Part shown: piece by piece, positions 1 to 9,065 of the stretch
How the letters are laid out: each line of letters begins with the position of its first letter
Position numbering within the stretch: position 1 is the stretch's first letter
Assembly: GCA_938006335.1 (NCBI GenBank)
Contig: CALLMF010000039.1
Location: 1-64,000 of the forward strand
Reading direction: 5' to 3'
From: an uncultured Granulosicoccaceae bacterium
GTDB taxonomy: Bacteria > Pseudomonadota > Gammaproteobacteria > Granulosicoccales > Granulosicoccaceae
DNA length: 64,000 nt
Program-made: the position numbers and the translations under genes
Notes under the pieces: model-generated
Database searches by the model: none
What the model was told of the DNA's origin: nothing
What the model saw: the letters and a program-made list of their open reading frames with translations, nothing else

Positions 1-2352
1 GTGGAAAACGAGATGTCCCAGCGCGAAGAAGCGTTTGAACGCTTGAAAGCGGCCTCGCACTTCCAGTTCATCTTCGAACACACCAGCGAAGGCATCGTCC
101 AGTTCGCACTGGATGGCTCGATCATGCAGGCGAACCCTGCAGCCGCAGATATCCTCGGCTACGTCTCCCCTGAAGAGCTCAAGGAGCGTGCCGGCAGCTG
201 GCTGTCTCGTCACGGCTGGGACGATGCTTCCGCACACGATGGCGCCATCACGCGATTGACCTCGCGCGGTCTGGTACAAGATATCGAGCTGGACTTCGAA
301 CGGTACATTGACGATCGTCCGGGGCATTTGCGCCTGTCGGTGCGCCGCGTTCGTGCTGCAGAGAACGCCGATGGCACCATGCGTGAATCCACCTACCTTG
401 CCTCTATCATCGATATATCCAGCGAGCGCGCCAACCTGCGCCTGCTCGAGGAAAAGGACGCTGCAGAAGCGGCAAACCGCGCCAAGAGTGCGTTCCTTGC
501 CAACATGAGTCACGAGATTCGAACACCATTGAATGGTGTGACCGGCATGCTCGAGCTGCTGAAGCGCACCACGCTTGATACGCGCCAGGACCGCTATGTC
601 CACATTGCCAACGCGTCTGCACGCGCCCTTCTCTCGGTCATCAACGATATTCTTGATGTCTCCAAGATCGAGGCCGGCAAGCTCGAACTGGAAACAGTCG
701 AATTCTCCTTGCCCGAGTTGCTCGCGGATGTAGTCGACATGTTTGCGCCGCAGGCAGCCAGTCGGAACCTGGAGCTGGTGAATGCGCTGGAGCCGTCTCT
801 ACCCAGTCGCGTGCAGGGTGACCCGGAGCGCCTGCGGCAGGTGCTGGTCAACCTGCTTGGCAACGCGATCAAGTTCACCGAAAAAGGCACGATCATGTTG
901 AGCTGCCGTGAGGTCTCGGCGGCCGGTAGCACCACAGCGCTCGAGTTCGTGGTTCGCGACAGCGGATGTGGTATCGCACCCGCCGATGTCACGCGCCTGT
1001 TCGAGCCCTTTACCCAAGCCGATGATTCGACCACGCGAAAGCACGGTGGTACTGGCCTTGGCTTGTCCATCACGCGTCGACTGGTCGAACTGATGCACGG
1101 CAAGATCTCGGTCGAGAGCGAGGTCGGCAAAGGCACCGCGTTCAAGATCAACCTGAGCCTGCCGCTCGGTCAGACCATCACGACCGACGAGACTCCGGGA
1201 CTTGCGCTTGAGCTTCAAGGTCTGCGTGTACTGGCGGTAGACGACCATCTGGTCAACCTTGAACTCATTCAGGATCTCTTGGAGCCGCAAGGTCTGATCA
1301 TTGGCCGCGCCAACAGCGGCAAGACAGCACTTGCCGAGCTCGAACGTGCAGCCTCAAGTGGCTATCCCTACGACCTCGTGCTGCTCGACTTTCATATGCC
1401 GGGCATGGATGGGCACGCTCTTGCCAAACGTATCCGCGTCAACCCGGCATACAACGACGTGAAACTGATGTTGTTGACCTCCATCGACCAGGCTCTGCCA
1501 GCTGAAGAGCGCCGTATCGCGGATATCGCGGGACTTATCGTGAAGCCGCTCCGCGCCTCACGCTTGTTTGACACGCTCAACACCGTACTTGCCGGCAAGA
1601 AGGCAGCGGTCGTGAATGATCCCTCCTCACGCACCGGTGTTCGCAGTATTGACGTTGCGGCCAAGGCAGAGCGACCATCCGTAGCGCCTCCCGCTGAATC
1701 AGCCAATCCTCATGTTGACGACAACGCACCGGCCAGTGGCCGCACTGCAGTTGTGGTATCTGCCGACCAGCAACACGACGACACCAGCAACCAGCCGACC
1801 AACGCTGGAGCATCGGCCATCAGCCCACCGCTGGAAGATGTACTGGCAGATGCCTTTGGCAACAGCACTGGTAACAGACCCATACCATCACCGGCCAATG
1901 ACAGCCTCAAGGCATCGGCAGGAGCTGATCTCAGCGGGCTGACCGTTCTGGTAGCCGAGGACAATGCCGTCAACCAACTGGTCACCGAAGAACTGGTCGC
2001 CTCACTCGGGGCGCATGTGGCGGTTGTCGAGGATGGCGAGGCGGCAGTTGCTCGTCTTGCTGCCGGCGGTATCGATCTTGTATTGATGGATTGCGCCATG
2101 CCTGTCATGGACGGCTTCACCGCGACCCGTACCTGGCGCAGTCTGGAAGCCGAGCGTGGACTTTCCCGTGTGCCGATCATTGCCGTTACCGCGAACGCGG
2201 TGGTCGGCGATCGCGAGCGTTGTATCGAGTCAGGCATGGACGACTATGTCACCAAACCCATCTCTCCGGATCTTCTGGAGAAGGCCATGTACGACATTCT
2301 GGCGAGCGATCTCTTTTCGCAGACCTCGAAGTCAAGATCAGGCAAATCCTAG
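1..2352 (+). CDS. Hybrid sensor histidine kinase/response regulator (possibly 5' truncated)
   Basis: Sensor kinase passing phosphate from a histidine to internal aspartates. A PAS domain covers about residues 20-140. The HisKA box SHEIRTPLNG has its histidine at residue 171. The HATPase domain follows (about 270-390, with NAIKF and GTGLGLSI motifs), then two receiver domains whose phospho-acceptors are about Asp463 (LLDFHMPGMDG) and Asp697 (MDCAMPVMDG). A low-complexity Ala/Pro/Ser linker (about 545-640) separates the receivers. There is no transmembrane segment and no C-terminal HPt domain, so the protein is either soluble or its input region lies left of the window. The reading frame opens with GTG at base 1, so the true start is unknown. 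No partner regulator is adjacent. Confidence 0.9.
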   Translation: MENEMSQREEAFERLKAASHFQFIFEHTSEGIVQFALDGSIMQANPAAADILGYVSPEELKERAGSWLSRHGWDDASAHDGAITRLTSRGLVQDIELDFERYIDDRPGHLRLSVRRVRAAENADGTMRESTYLASIIDISSERANLRLLEEKDAAEAANRAKSAFLANMSHEIRTPLNGVTGMLELLKRTTLDTRQDRYVHIANASARALLSVINDILDVSKIEAGKLELETVEFSLPELLADVVDMFAPQAASRNLELVNALEPSLPSRVQGDPERLRQVLVNLLGNAIKFTEKGTIMLSCREVSAAGSTTALEFVVRDSGCGIAPADVTRLFEPFTQADDSTTRKHGGTGLGLSITRRLVELMHGKISVESEVGKGTAFKINLSLPLGQTITTDETPGLALELQGLRVLAVDDHLVNLELIQDLLEPQGLIIGRANSGKTALAELERAASSGYPYDLVLLDFHMPGMDGHALAKRIRVNPAYNDVKLMLLTSIDQALPAEERRIADIAGLIVKPLRASRLFDTLNTVLAGKKAAVVNDPSSRTGVRSIDVAAKAERPSVAPPAESANPHVDDNAPASGRTAVVVSADQQHDDTSNQPTNAGASAISPPLEDVLADAFGNSTGNRPIPSPANDSLKASAGADLSGLTVLVAEDNAVNQLVTEELVASLGAHVAVVEDGEAAVARLAAGGIDLVLMDCAMPVMDGFTATRTWRSLEAERGLSRVPIIAVTANAVVGDRERCIESGMDDYVTKPISPDLLEKAMYDILASDLFSQTSKSRSGKS

Positions 2353-2363
2353 TCGTCAGGCAA

Positions 2364-2397
2364 GTCAGTAACGTGCGCACGATGCGCCGTTACTGAC
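2364..2397. terminator. Inverted repeat between convergent genes, probable bidirectional terminator
   Basis: GTCAGTAACG (2364-2373) pairs perfectly with CGTTACTGAC (2388-2397). The loop contains a second small GCGC stem. It lies 12 bases after the histidine kinase stop and just before the stop of the convergent RpfE-like gene. There is no clear T-run, so termination is inferred from structure and position. Confidence 0.5.
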
Positions 2398-2403
2398 GCG
2401 GCG

Positions 2404-3456
2404 TCATCGACTGACCCAGCGCCGCAGTCGGGTCAGCAGTGATGGTCTTGTGCGGGGTAGCACACGATTGATCTGCCCATCGTCATGTGCACAGTTGAGC
2501 TCGGTGAGTACTTGCTGCTCCAGGGCCTCGGTCGCCGGCGTCAACCAGCGCGCTTCGAAGGTGTGGCGTGCGTCCCATGCGGCTTGCTCATCACCTGCAA
2601 GCCGCGCTGCTCTCTCGGCGGTCTCCACGACACAGATATGCACCGATGAGCTATCGCCCGCATCGATGTGGGCAGCAGCGCATAGCGAATCAAAGCCATC
2701 AAGGTCGAGAACCTGCACCCCGGCGACCTCGGCCACGCAGTGGAGCCAGGGATCATTGCCCACCAGCACGATACGACGCTGCGCGTTCTGCGCTGCAAGC
2801 GATCCATGCACGCCCCACACGTAGAGTCCGCTCACTGTCGGCTTGCCCTGTGCGCGACGCTGTTCGTTCACCGGGTGGGTGTAGAGGTACATTTCGATTT
2901 CGGCAGACAGCGTTTTCATGCGCTTGCGCACCTGCGCCTCACCATCCGCAGTCGCATCAGGACCGATATGCGAGTACGCGCGTTGCGCCGCGGGAGGACG
3001 TGGCATGTCCGGTAGACCATCACCACACAGATACCAACGATTAGCATCGGGTGCCACCACGCGCAATCCATCCTCCTGCAGGAATGCATTGAGGTCAGTG
3101 ACGATGCTGCCTATCTCGGCACCGCTCAGCAGCAGACTCTCAGGCGGCATCAGAACGGCTGTGTCGCGATCAGGGACAAGGCTCACTGGATCTGCGCGCA
3201 CACATGAGGCAGTGCTCGGATCTTGCGCCGTGGAATCGAGATCTTCGAATGGCAAGGCAAGGCCAACAGGCAGATGGGTGTCATCGCAGTCGATCAGCTC
3301 ACCAGTGGGCGCCCGATACCTTACATCCAACGATTGGCAGAGGCGCGCCTGCCAACACAAGGGTGCCGTATCCGAGTCGACCGCGGCATCGAAAGGCTCA
3401 TCACCCGGCACCTCAGGTCCGCGCGCGGCCAACAGAAAATCAAGTTTTACCGACAT
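2404..3456 (-). CDS. RpfE-like / COG4255 family protein
   Basis: About 350 residues. It resembles the RpfE family (often mis-annotated as cofactor-independent phosphoglycerate mutase): the central DANRWYL segment and the motif MYLYTHPVNEQRRAQGKPTV followed by a SGLYVWG box are family hallmarks as I know them. The biochemical function is unknown; the Xanthomonas namesake lies in the rpf locus. No signal peptide or membrane span is visible. I chose the ATG at 3456 because a GGAG lies 8 bases upstream. An in-frame GTG at 3501 would add a repetitive ARGAQARGAQ leader encoded by a 15-bp tandem repeat. The gene follows soxG on the same strand with a gap of about 60 bp, so it may be the distal gene of the sarcosine oxidase operon, though no functional link is known. 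Confidence 0.7.
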   Translation of the reverse strand: MSVKLDFLLAARGPEVPGDEPFDAAVDSDTAPLCWQARLCQSLDVRYRAPTGELIDCDDTHLPVGLALPFEDLDSTAQDPSTASCVRADPVSLVPDRDTAVLMPPESLLLSGAEIGSIVTDLNAFLQEDGLRVVAPDANRWYLCGDGLPDMPRPPAAQRAYSHIGPDATADGEAQVRKRMKTLSAEIEMYLYTHPVNEQRRAQGKPTVSGLYVWGVHGSLAAQNAQRRIVLVGNDPWLHCVAEVAGVQVLDLDGFDSLCAAAHIDAGDSSSVHICVVETAERAARLAGDEQAAWDARHTFEARWLTPATEALEQQVLTELNCAHDDGQINRVLPRTRPSLLTRLRRWVSR

Positions 3457-3457
3457 G

Positions 3458-3487
3458 GCCTGTGCTCCACGCGCCTGTGCTCCACGC
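3458..3487. repeat. Two perfect tandem copies of a 15-bp unit
   Basis: The unit gcctgtgctccacgc occurs at 3458-3472 and 3473-3487 and is followed by a partial third copy. On the minus strand each copy carries a GGAG Shine-Dalgarno-like core. The copy nearest the gene is correctly spaced for the RpfE-like ATG at 3456. Confidence 0.85.
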
Positions 3488-3517
3488 GCCTGCGTTCGCA
3501 CACAGCGTTGTTCGTGT

Positions 3518-4114
3518 TCACTCGGTAGAGGCCCGCAGGCCGTGTTCCCCGGATGCGCCTACCAACCAGTGAAAGACATATTGCGCGAAGCTACGTCGAA
3601 CAATCAGCTCGTAACTCCCCTGCCCCTGGTTCCGTAACGTAACGCCAGCCTTGGCAAAGGTCGTCGATACGACTTTTCCTTCGGGGAAATTATCCGGATG
3701 CACGTCGTATCCAGTGCTCTTTTGCAAGACCTCCATGACCGCAGGCCCGGACAGCTCCAGTACCGCAAAGGCGCCACTGACATCGACTACTGCGCCGTGA
3801 CCACCCAAGGCATCGAGCAGCGCTTGCTGTGTGGCTTCCAGCGTGTCGTGAGTGACTGACAGCAACCAGCTGTCCGGTGACATCCAGCGCGCAAGGCTTG
3901 CCTCTGTACCCGCGCACTGCAGGGCATCCGGCAAGGCAAACCCCAATACGGGAGTCAAGAGATCGGACAGCGCAACCCGCTGAGGATCGCCCCGAAGCAT
4001 CAACAAGGCTGGCACACCGCAGTCCTTGATGACGACTCCGCCGCCCGGCTTGCCCGTGAAACGAGCCAGACCCGCTCCACTCAGAGGAGAACGAGTTGTC
4101 ATGGTGGCACTCAT
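3518..4114 (-). CDS. soxG: Sarcosine oxidase gamma subunit
   Basis: 198 residues, the usual size for SoxG, the small subunit of heterotetrameric sarcosine oxidase (sarcosine to glycine, H2O2 and 5,10-methylene-THF in the cytoplasm). It has the GcvT-like fold signature of the family (WMSPDSWLL, VVDVSGAFAVLELSG, and a C-terminal region ending in FAQYVFHWL). Its start overlaps the soxA stop by 4 bp, as expected for the co-translated soxBDAG order. Confidence 0.9.
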   Translation of the reverse strand: MSATMTTRSPLSGAGLARFTGKPGGGVVIKDCGVPALLMLRGDPQRVALSDLLTPVLGFALPDALQCAGTEASLARWMSPDSWLLSVTHDTLEATQQALLDALGGHGAVVDVSGAFAVLELSGPAVMEVLQKSTGYDVHPDNFPEGKVVSTTFAKAGVTLRNQGQGSYELIVRRSFAQYVFHWLVGASGEHGLRASTE

Positions 4115-7100
4115 GCGTTGGTTCTCTCGCCTTCGGGGTCAAGGAATATCGGACTACAGATGGTGGCCTGCAAACACCGCCCGTCAGCCAACGGAAACCA
4201 CACCGACTCACCCATGCGCTGCAAGCCATCCTTGATCACGCCCATGGCAATCGAGTGCCCGAGGAAGGCGCTGTAATAGCTCGACGTCACGTGTCCAACC
4301 ATGTCCATGGGAACTGACTGCTCGGGATCGCGTACCGCTTGTGCGCCTTCCGGCAGCACCACATCCGCTTGCGTACAACGTAGTCCGACCAATTGCTTTC
4401 GATTGGCCCGCGTGCAATCGGCACGCTGCATGCCGCGCTTGCCAATAAAGCTGAACGGCTTGCTGCGTGCCACCGCCCAGCTCATGCCCAGATCGTCCGG
4501 GGTGACTGAACCGTCGGTGTCCTGACCGACGATGATGAAGCCTTTTTCCGCGCGCAACACGTGCATGGTCTCCGTACCGTAGGGCGTCAGACCCTGTTTC
4601 TCGCCATGTTCAAAGAGGGCTTGCCATACCGCCGCCCCATAGTGGGCAGGCACGTTGATCTCGTAGGAGAGATCCCCGGTGAAGGAGATTCTGAACACGC
4701 GTGCAGGCACCCCTGCAACGGTACCGTTTCGAAATTCCATGAAACCGAAAGCATCAGGACTGAGGTCGATGTCGTCGGAGACTTCTGCAAGCAGCGCACG
4801 ACTGCCCGGGCCGGCAATGCTCAAGGTGGCCCATTGATCCGTCACACTGGTAAAGAACACATCGAGCTCGGGCCACTCGGTCTGCGCCCAGAGCTCCAGC
4901 CACGACAACACCGAAGCCGCACCGCCGGTCGTGGTGGTCATGTGGAAATGATCATCAGCCAGACAGGCAGTCACCCCGTCGTCCATGATCATGCCGTCTT
5001 CACCACACATCAGACCATAGCGGCAACGTCCCGGTGCAAGCTTTGCCCAGGCATTGGTGTACACGCGACCGAGGAACTCGCGCGCGTCAGCGCCTCGTAT
5101 GTCGATCTTGCCGAGCGTCGAGGCGTCGAGGATGCCCACGCCGTTGCGGGTCGCCAATTGCTCACGAGCAATCGCATCCGCCATGCTTTCGTTCCCTTGC
5201 GGGTAATACCAGGGGCGTTTCCACTGCCCGACGTTCTCGAATTCAGCACCCCGTTGGACGTGCCACTCGTGCATCGGTGTGTAGCGTTCCGGATCAAAGC
5301 GGTCGCGCACATGGGCGCCTGCCACAGCTCCCATGGTGACAGGCGTGTAGTTCGGGCGGAACACCGTGGTGCCCACTTCGGGAAGGGTCTTGCCGAGAGC
5401 ACGCGCAACGATGGACATGCCGTTGATGTTGCCGGTCTTGCCCTGATCGGTACCGAAGCCGAGCGCGTTATAGCGCTTGACGTGTTCTATGGATTCAAAG
5501 CCTTCACGAGTGGATTGCTCGATGCCAGCCGCCGTGACATCGTTCTGGAAATCCACGAACTGCTTGGGCGCTCGGCTCACCGGTTTGGGATGCGGCACCA
5601 GAAACAGCGGCATCGCCGGCGCTTCACGTGTATTGCTGTCCGCCACCGGCGGTACCTCGTCAGCCTGGGCGGTGTCGGCAGCGGCACGCGCACCGATATG
5701 CGTACCGTCCGCGAGACACGCACCGAGACCATGGTGTCCGATCACGCTGCCGCCCTCAAAGCGTCGTTCTGTCGTCGGCCCGGGAACAAACCCGATTGCC
5801 GCGTCGTCCCACACGGGCCGGCTACCCGTATGGCAGGACAAGTGCACCGCCGGGCTCCAGCCACCGCTGCTGGCGATGGTGTCGCACGCGAGTAGCTGGG
5901 TATCGCCCGTGACAAAGCTACCGAGTCGATTGATCGGCGCGACCAGCGCGCCGGTCACCCAGCGGCGTCCACGGGCTTCGACGACCGCGGCACTTGTCAG
6001 GACGCGTATACCCACCTCGTGCGCCTGCTCGATCACGCTGCCATCAGGATCCGTGCGGGTGTCCACGATGGCGACGACCTGACGTCCGGCGGCCGCCCAG
6101 TCGAAGGCTGCCTGATAGCCACCGTCGTTGGCAGTCATGACGACCAGCCGCTTGCCCGGCACCACCGCATAACGTTGTATGTACTCGGATACCGACGAGG
6201 CTGTCATGCAACCCGGCAGGTCGTTGTTGGAAAACACCAGCGGGCGTTCGTGTGCGCCGGTAGCGAGTACGACAGATCCCGCCCGGATCTTGTGCAAGCG
6301 GTGCCGGGTACCCGGGCGCTTTCCGTTGTGCACGAGATCCGAACCCATGGTCGCAGGGTTGGCGAAGGCATCATCGCGTCGCTCCCAGGCGGTCAGGAAG
6401 TTGTGATCGTGATAGCCGGTGACCGTGGTATATTGCAAGCGCGTCACCCGCGAATCCTGGTCGAGCTTGCGTAGCGAATCAGCGACCCACTGCATACCTG
6501 CAGTACCGCCGATGACGTCCCCTCGGGATTGCGCTGACCACAGCAGCGATCCACCACCCTCGGACCGTTCGTCAATGAGCATCACGCGCTTGCCGCGCGC
6601 GCTGGCGGCAAGCGCCGCGGCGATACCGGTAGGACCTGCGCCAATGACCAGCACGTCCACGTGATGATTCTTGTGATCGTAGTCGTCCGGATCGGGTAAG
6701 GAGGAACTCTTGCCGAGCCCCGCTGCCCGTCGGATGAACCACTCGTACGTCTCCCAGCGCGATGCCGGAAACATGAATGTCTTGTAGTAGAACCCGGGCG
6801 TCATCAAAGCGCCTCCCACAGAGCCGAGCACGCCCATCAGGTCGGTCTCGACACTCGGCCAACCGTTGACGGATCTTGCGACCATGCCATCGACCAGCGG
6901 CTGATCTGTGGCGCGAACGTTCGGTGTCTGCGTCTGTTCACGCCCACCGGTCTGCAGGATGGCATTCGGCTCCTCGACGCCTGCGCACATGATGCCGCGC
7001 GGTCGCCCGTACTTGAAGCTGCGCCCGACAATACGCACGCCGTTGGCAAGCAACGCCGAGGCGAGCGTGTCACCGCGATAGCCCATCAAGCGACGACCGT

Positions 7101-7197
7101 CAAAGGAGAATCGCATCGCGTCACCACGATCGATACGCCCGCCTTCGGACAGGCGATTGCCCTGGTTCGCCACACCGTATGCACGATCGATGCTCAC
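4111..7197 (-). CDS. soxA: Sarcosine oxidase alpha subunit
   Basis: 1028 residues, typical for SoxA. The N-terminal region contains the conserved MCAGVEEPNA segment (about 70-80). A dinucleotide-binding domain starts near residue 180 with GAGPTG at 186-191. The C-terminal third is a GcvT/aminomethyltransferase-like tetrahydrofolate-binding domain (for example GILDASTLGKIDIRG, YEINVPAHYG, GLTPYGTETMHVLR). In the enzyme this subunit binds NAD+ and folate and accepts the methyl-derived carbon. It overlaps soxD and soxG by 4 bp each, a tightly coupled operon. Confidence 0.95.
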   Translation of the reverse strand: MSIDRAYGVANQGNRLSEGGRIDRGDAMRFSFDGRRLMGYRGDTLASALLANGVRIVGRSFKYGRPRGIMCAGVEEPNAILQTGGREQTQTPNVRATDQPLVDGMVARSVNGWPSVETDLMGVLGSVGGALMTPGFYYKTFMFPASRWETYEWFIRRAAGLGKSSSLPDPDDYDHKNHHVDVLVIGAGPTGIAAALAASARGKRVMLIDERSEGGGSLLWSAQSRGDVIGGTAGMQWVADSLRKLDQDSRVTRLQYTTVTGYHDHNFLTAWERRDDAFANPATMGSDLVHNGKRPGTRHRLHKIRAGSVVLATGAHERPLVFSNNDLPGCMTASSVSEYIQRYAVVPGKRLVVMTANDGGYQAAFDWAAAGRQVVAIVDTRTDPDGSVIEQAHEVGIRVLTSAAVVEARGRRWVTGALVAPINRLGSFVTGDTQLLACDTIASSGGWSPAVHLSCHTGSRPVWDDAAIGFVPGPTTERRFEGGSVIGHHGLGACLADGTHIGARAAADTAQADEVPPVADSNTREAPAMPLFLVPHPKPVSRAPKQFVDFQNDVTAAGIEQSTREGFESIEHVKRYNALGFGTDQGKTGNINGMSIVARALGKTLPEVGTTVFRPNYTPVTMGAVAGAHVRDRFDPERYTPMHEWHVQRGAEFENVGQWKRPWYYPQGNESMADAIAREQLATRNGVGILDASTLGKIDIRGADAREFLGRVYTNAWAKLAPGRCRYGLMCGEDGMIMDDGVTACLADDHFHMTTTTGGAASVLSWLELWAQTEWPELDVFFTSVTDQWATLSIAGPGSRALLAEVSDDIDLSPDAFGFMEFRNGTVAGVPARVFRISFTGDLSYEINVPAHYGAAVWQALFEHGEKQGLTPYGTETMHVLRAEKGFIIVGQDTDGSVTPDDLGMSWAVARSKPFSFIGKRGMQRADCTRANRKQLVGLRCTQADVVLPEGAQAVRDPEQSVPMDMVGHVTSSYYSAFLGHSIAMGVIKDGLQRMGESVWFPLADGRCLQATICSPIFLDPEGERTNA

Positions 7198-7502
7198 GAG
7201 CGCTCTCCAGTCGCTGTGGATTCTGTCGGCACATCGAAGGTTTCATCGAGCCGGTAGCTGCCGTGAATCACGTAGGTCGCCGTGTCGCGCGCGATGTTGA
7301 AGTACTTGCCGCAACCGGCCGTGTGATTCCACAGCTCGCGATGCAGACCTCGCGGATTGCGACGGAAGTAAAGGTAGTTGCCCCACTCTTCATCACTGCA
7401 GGCGTCAGGGTCAACGGGACGCGCGATATGCGCTTCACCCGCTGCGTGAAACTCTTCCTCTTCGCGGTCTTCACCGCAATAGGGACAATGGATCAGAAAC
7501 AC
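7194..7502 (-). CDS. soxD: Sarcosine oxidase delta subunit
   Basis: 102 residues. SoxD is the small zinc-binding subunit: ligands Cys6 and Cys9 (CPYCG), His60 and Cys64 (HTAGCGKYFN) are all present at the family positions. The family motif WGNYLYFRRNPRG is present. It lies between soxB (gap about 45 bp) and soxA (4-bp overlap). Confidence 0.95.
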   Translation of the reverse strand: MFLIHCPYCGEDREEEEFHAAGEAHIARPVDPDACSDEEWGNYLYFRRNPRGLHRELWNHTAGCGKYFNIARDTATYVIHGSYRLDETFDVPTESTATGERS

Positions 7503-7547
7503 GTCACTTCCTCGGGCAATACGGTGTGGGGTCGCCGGGTAGCGTTA

Positions 7548-8831
7548 TCAATGCGCAACGCCTGCGGCGCCGTGCTCATCAATCAGCGCACCGGAATGGA
7601 ATCGATCGAGCGCAAAGGGAGCTGCGATCTCGTTGGCCTCACCATCGGCGAGCAGGTCTGCGAACACATGACCTGATCCTGGTGTGGCCTTGAAGCCGCC
7701 GGTGCCCCAACCGCAGTTGAAGAAGAGATTCTCCACCGGGGTCTTGGAGATGATCGGGCAGGCATCCGGTGTGGTGTCCACAATGCCACCCCATTGACGA
7801 TTCATGTGTACACGCGACACACAGGGGAACAGTTCAATGATCGCTTGCATCGTGTGCTCGATCACGGGGTAGCTACCCCGTTGCCCATAGCCGACGTAAC
7901 CATCGATACCCGCGCCGATCACCAGGTCTCCCTTGTCGGACTGGCTCATGTAGCCATGCACCGCATTGGACATGACCACGGTGTCGAGAATCGGCTTGAT
8001 CGGTTCCGAGACGAAGGCCTGCAAGGGATGAGATTCGATCGGCAACTCAAGCCCGGCCATGTCGGCGAGTACACCGGAGTTACCCGCCGCGACGCAGCCG
8101 ATCCGATCTGCGCGGATCACACCGTGTTGACGTGTCTCGACCCCGACGGCACAGCCGTCTTCGACCAGAATGTCCATGACCTCGCACTGCTGGATGATGT
8201 CGACACCGAGCGCATCCGCGGCGCGCGCATAGCCCCAGGCCACCGCATCGTGACGTGCCACACCCGCTCGTGGTTGCCAACTCGCACCGAGCACCGGGTA
8301 ACGCGTGCTGCCGCTTGTGTCCATGATAGGCACGATCTGCTTGCACTGACGTGCGTTCAGTACTTCGCCGTCAATACCGTTGAGCCGATTGGCATTGACC
8401 CGGCGTTGAATGTCGCGCATGTCCTGCAGCGTGTGTCCGAGGTTCATGACGCCGCGTTGACTGAACATCACGTTGTAGTTGAGCTCTTGCGACAAGCCTT
8501 CCCACAGTTTCATCGCATGTTCGTAGAGCTGTGCAGCCTCGTCCCACAAATAGTTCGAACGTACGATGGTGGTATTGCGTCCGGTGTTGCCGCCGCCGAG
8601 CCAACCCTTCTCGAGCACGGCAACACGCTTGGCACCATGCACACTGGCAAGGTAGTAGGCCGTGGCAAGACCATGCCCGCCGGCGCCGACCACGATGATG
8701 TCGTAGTGGTCCGCAGGCTTGGGGCTGCGCCACATGCGCTGCCAGCCCTCCTGATGACGCAAGGCCTGCTTGACAAGCCCAACGCCAGAGAAACGCCGCG
8801 GGCGGGATCGTTTTTGAGAAAAGGGACTCAT
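7548..8831 (-). CDS. soxB: Sarcosine oxidase beta subunit
   Basis: About 427 residues from the ATG at 8831; an upstream in-frame start at 8861 would add 10 unconserved residues. It is the FAD-dependent catalytic subunit that oxidises sarcosine. The Rossmann motif YDIIVVGAGGHGLATAYYL begins near residue 43, followed by the family segment GGGNTGRNTTIVRSNYL. The C-terminal block FNCGWGTGGFKATPGSG is typical for SoxB. It is the first gene of soxBDAG. No glyA precedes it, unlike several known sox operons. Confidence 0.93.
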   Translation of the reverse strand: MSPFSQKRSRPRRFSGVGLVKQALRHQEGWQRMWRSPKPADHYDIIVVGAGGHGLATAYYLASVHGAKRVAVLEKGWLGGGNTGRNTTIVRSNYLWDEAAQLYEHAMKLWEGLSQELNYNVMFSQRGVMNLGHTLQDMRDIQRRVNANRLNGIDGEVLNARQCKQIVPIMDTSGSTRYPVLGASWQPRAGVARHDAVAWGYARAADALGVDIIQQCEVMDILVEDGCAVGVETRQHGVIRADRIGCVAAGNSGVLADMAGLELPIESHPLQAFVSEPIKPILDTVVMSNAVHGYMSQSDKGDLVIGAGIDGYVGYGQRGSYPVIEHTMQAIIELFPCVSRVHMNRQWGGIVDTTPDACPIISKTPVENLFFNCGWGTGGFKATPGSGHVFADLLADGEANEIAAPFALDRFHSGALIDEHGAAGVAH

Positions 8832-9024
8832 GCGCACAAGGGCTACCCGGTCGACAAGCATTGCAAGAAGTGGCGCGTCCGTGCGGTTCGGTCAGAACAC
8901 GGGCGCTACTCCCTATTGTGCCGCGCCCGCGACCGTTAGTGCTCCATCAACCGGCCCAGGAGTGTTCCGATGGCGACCTGTGCTCGACTGAGCTCACCTT
9001 CGGTCAGGGTCGCGACCGATGCAG

Positions 9025-9034
9025 TAACGCGTTA
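9025..9034. promoter_or_regulatory. Perfect 10-bp palindrome upstream of the STN-like gene
   Basis: TAACGCGTTA lies 32 bases before the ATG at 9066, in the 234-bp divergent region between soxB and that gene. It could be a half-length operator. I see no clear -35/-10 pair around it, and nothing else recognisable in this intergenic stretch. Confidence 0.25.
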
Positions 9035-9065
9035 GACTCCTGACGAAACGACGGACTGTAAGCCC

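Noticed and set aside
594..1290. Long minus-strand ORFs inside the histidine kinase gene
   Set aside because: They are antisense shadows of a GC-rich gene with clear PAS, HisKA and ATPase motifs on the plus strand, and match no family.
4561..5895. 444-codon plus-strand ORF inside soxA
   Set aside because: It lies antisense to a textbook SoxA. Its composition (His/Arg/Val rich, no domain pattern) is that of a shadow frame.
7794..8939. 381-codon plus-strand ORF opposite soxB
   Set aside because: It is antisense to conserved SoxB, has no credible ribosome site and shows no domain pattern.
8832..9065. Possible riboswitch (glycine or THF type) upstream of soxB
   Set aside because: I could not find the conserved core or paired stems of either class in this region; only a 10-bp palindrome stands out.
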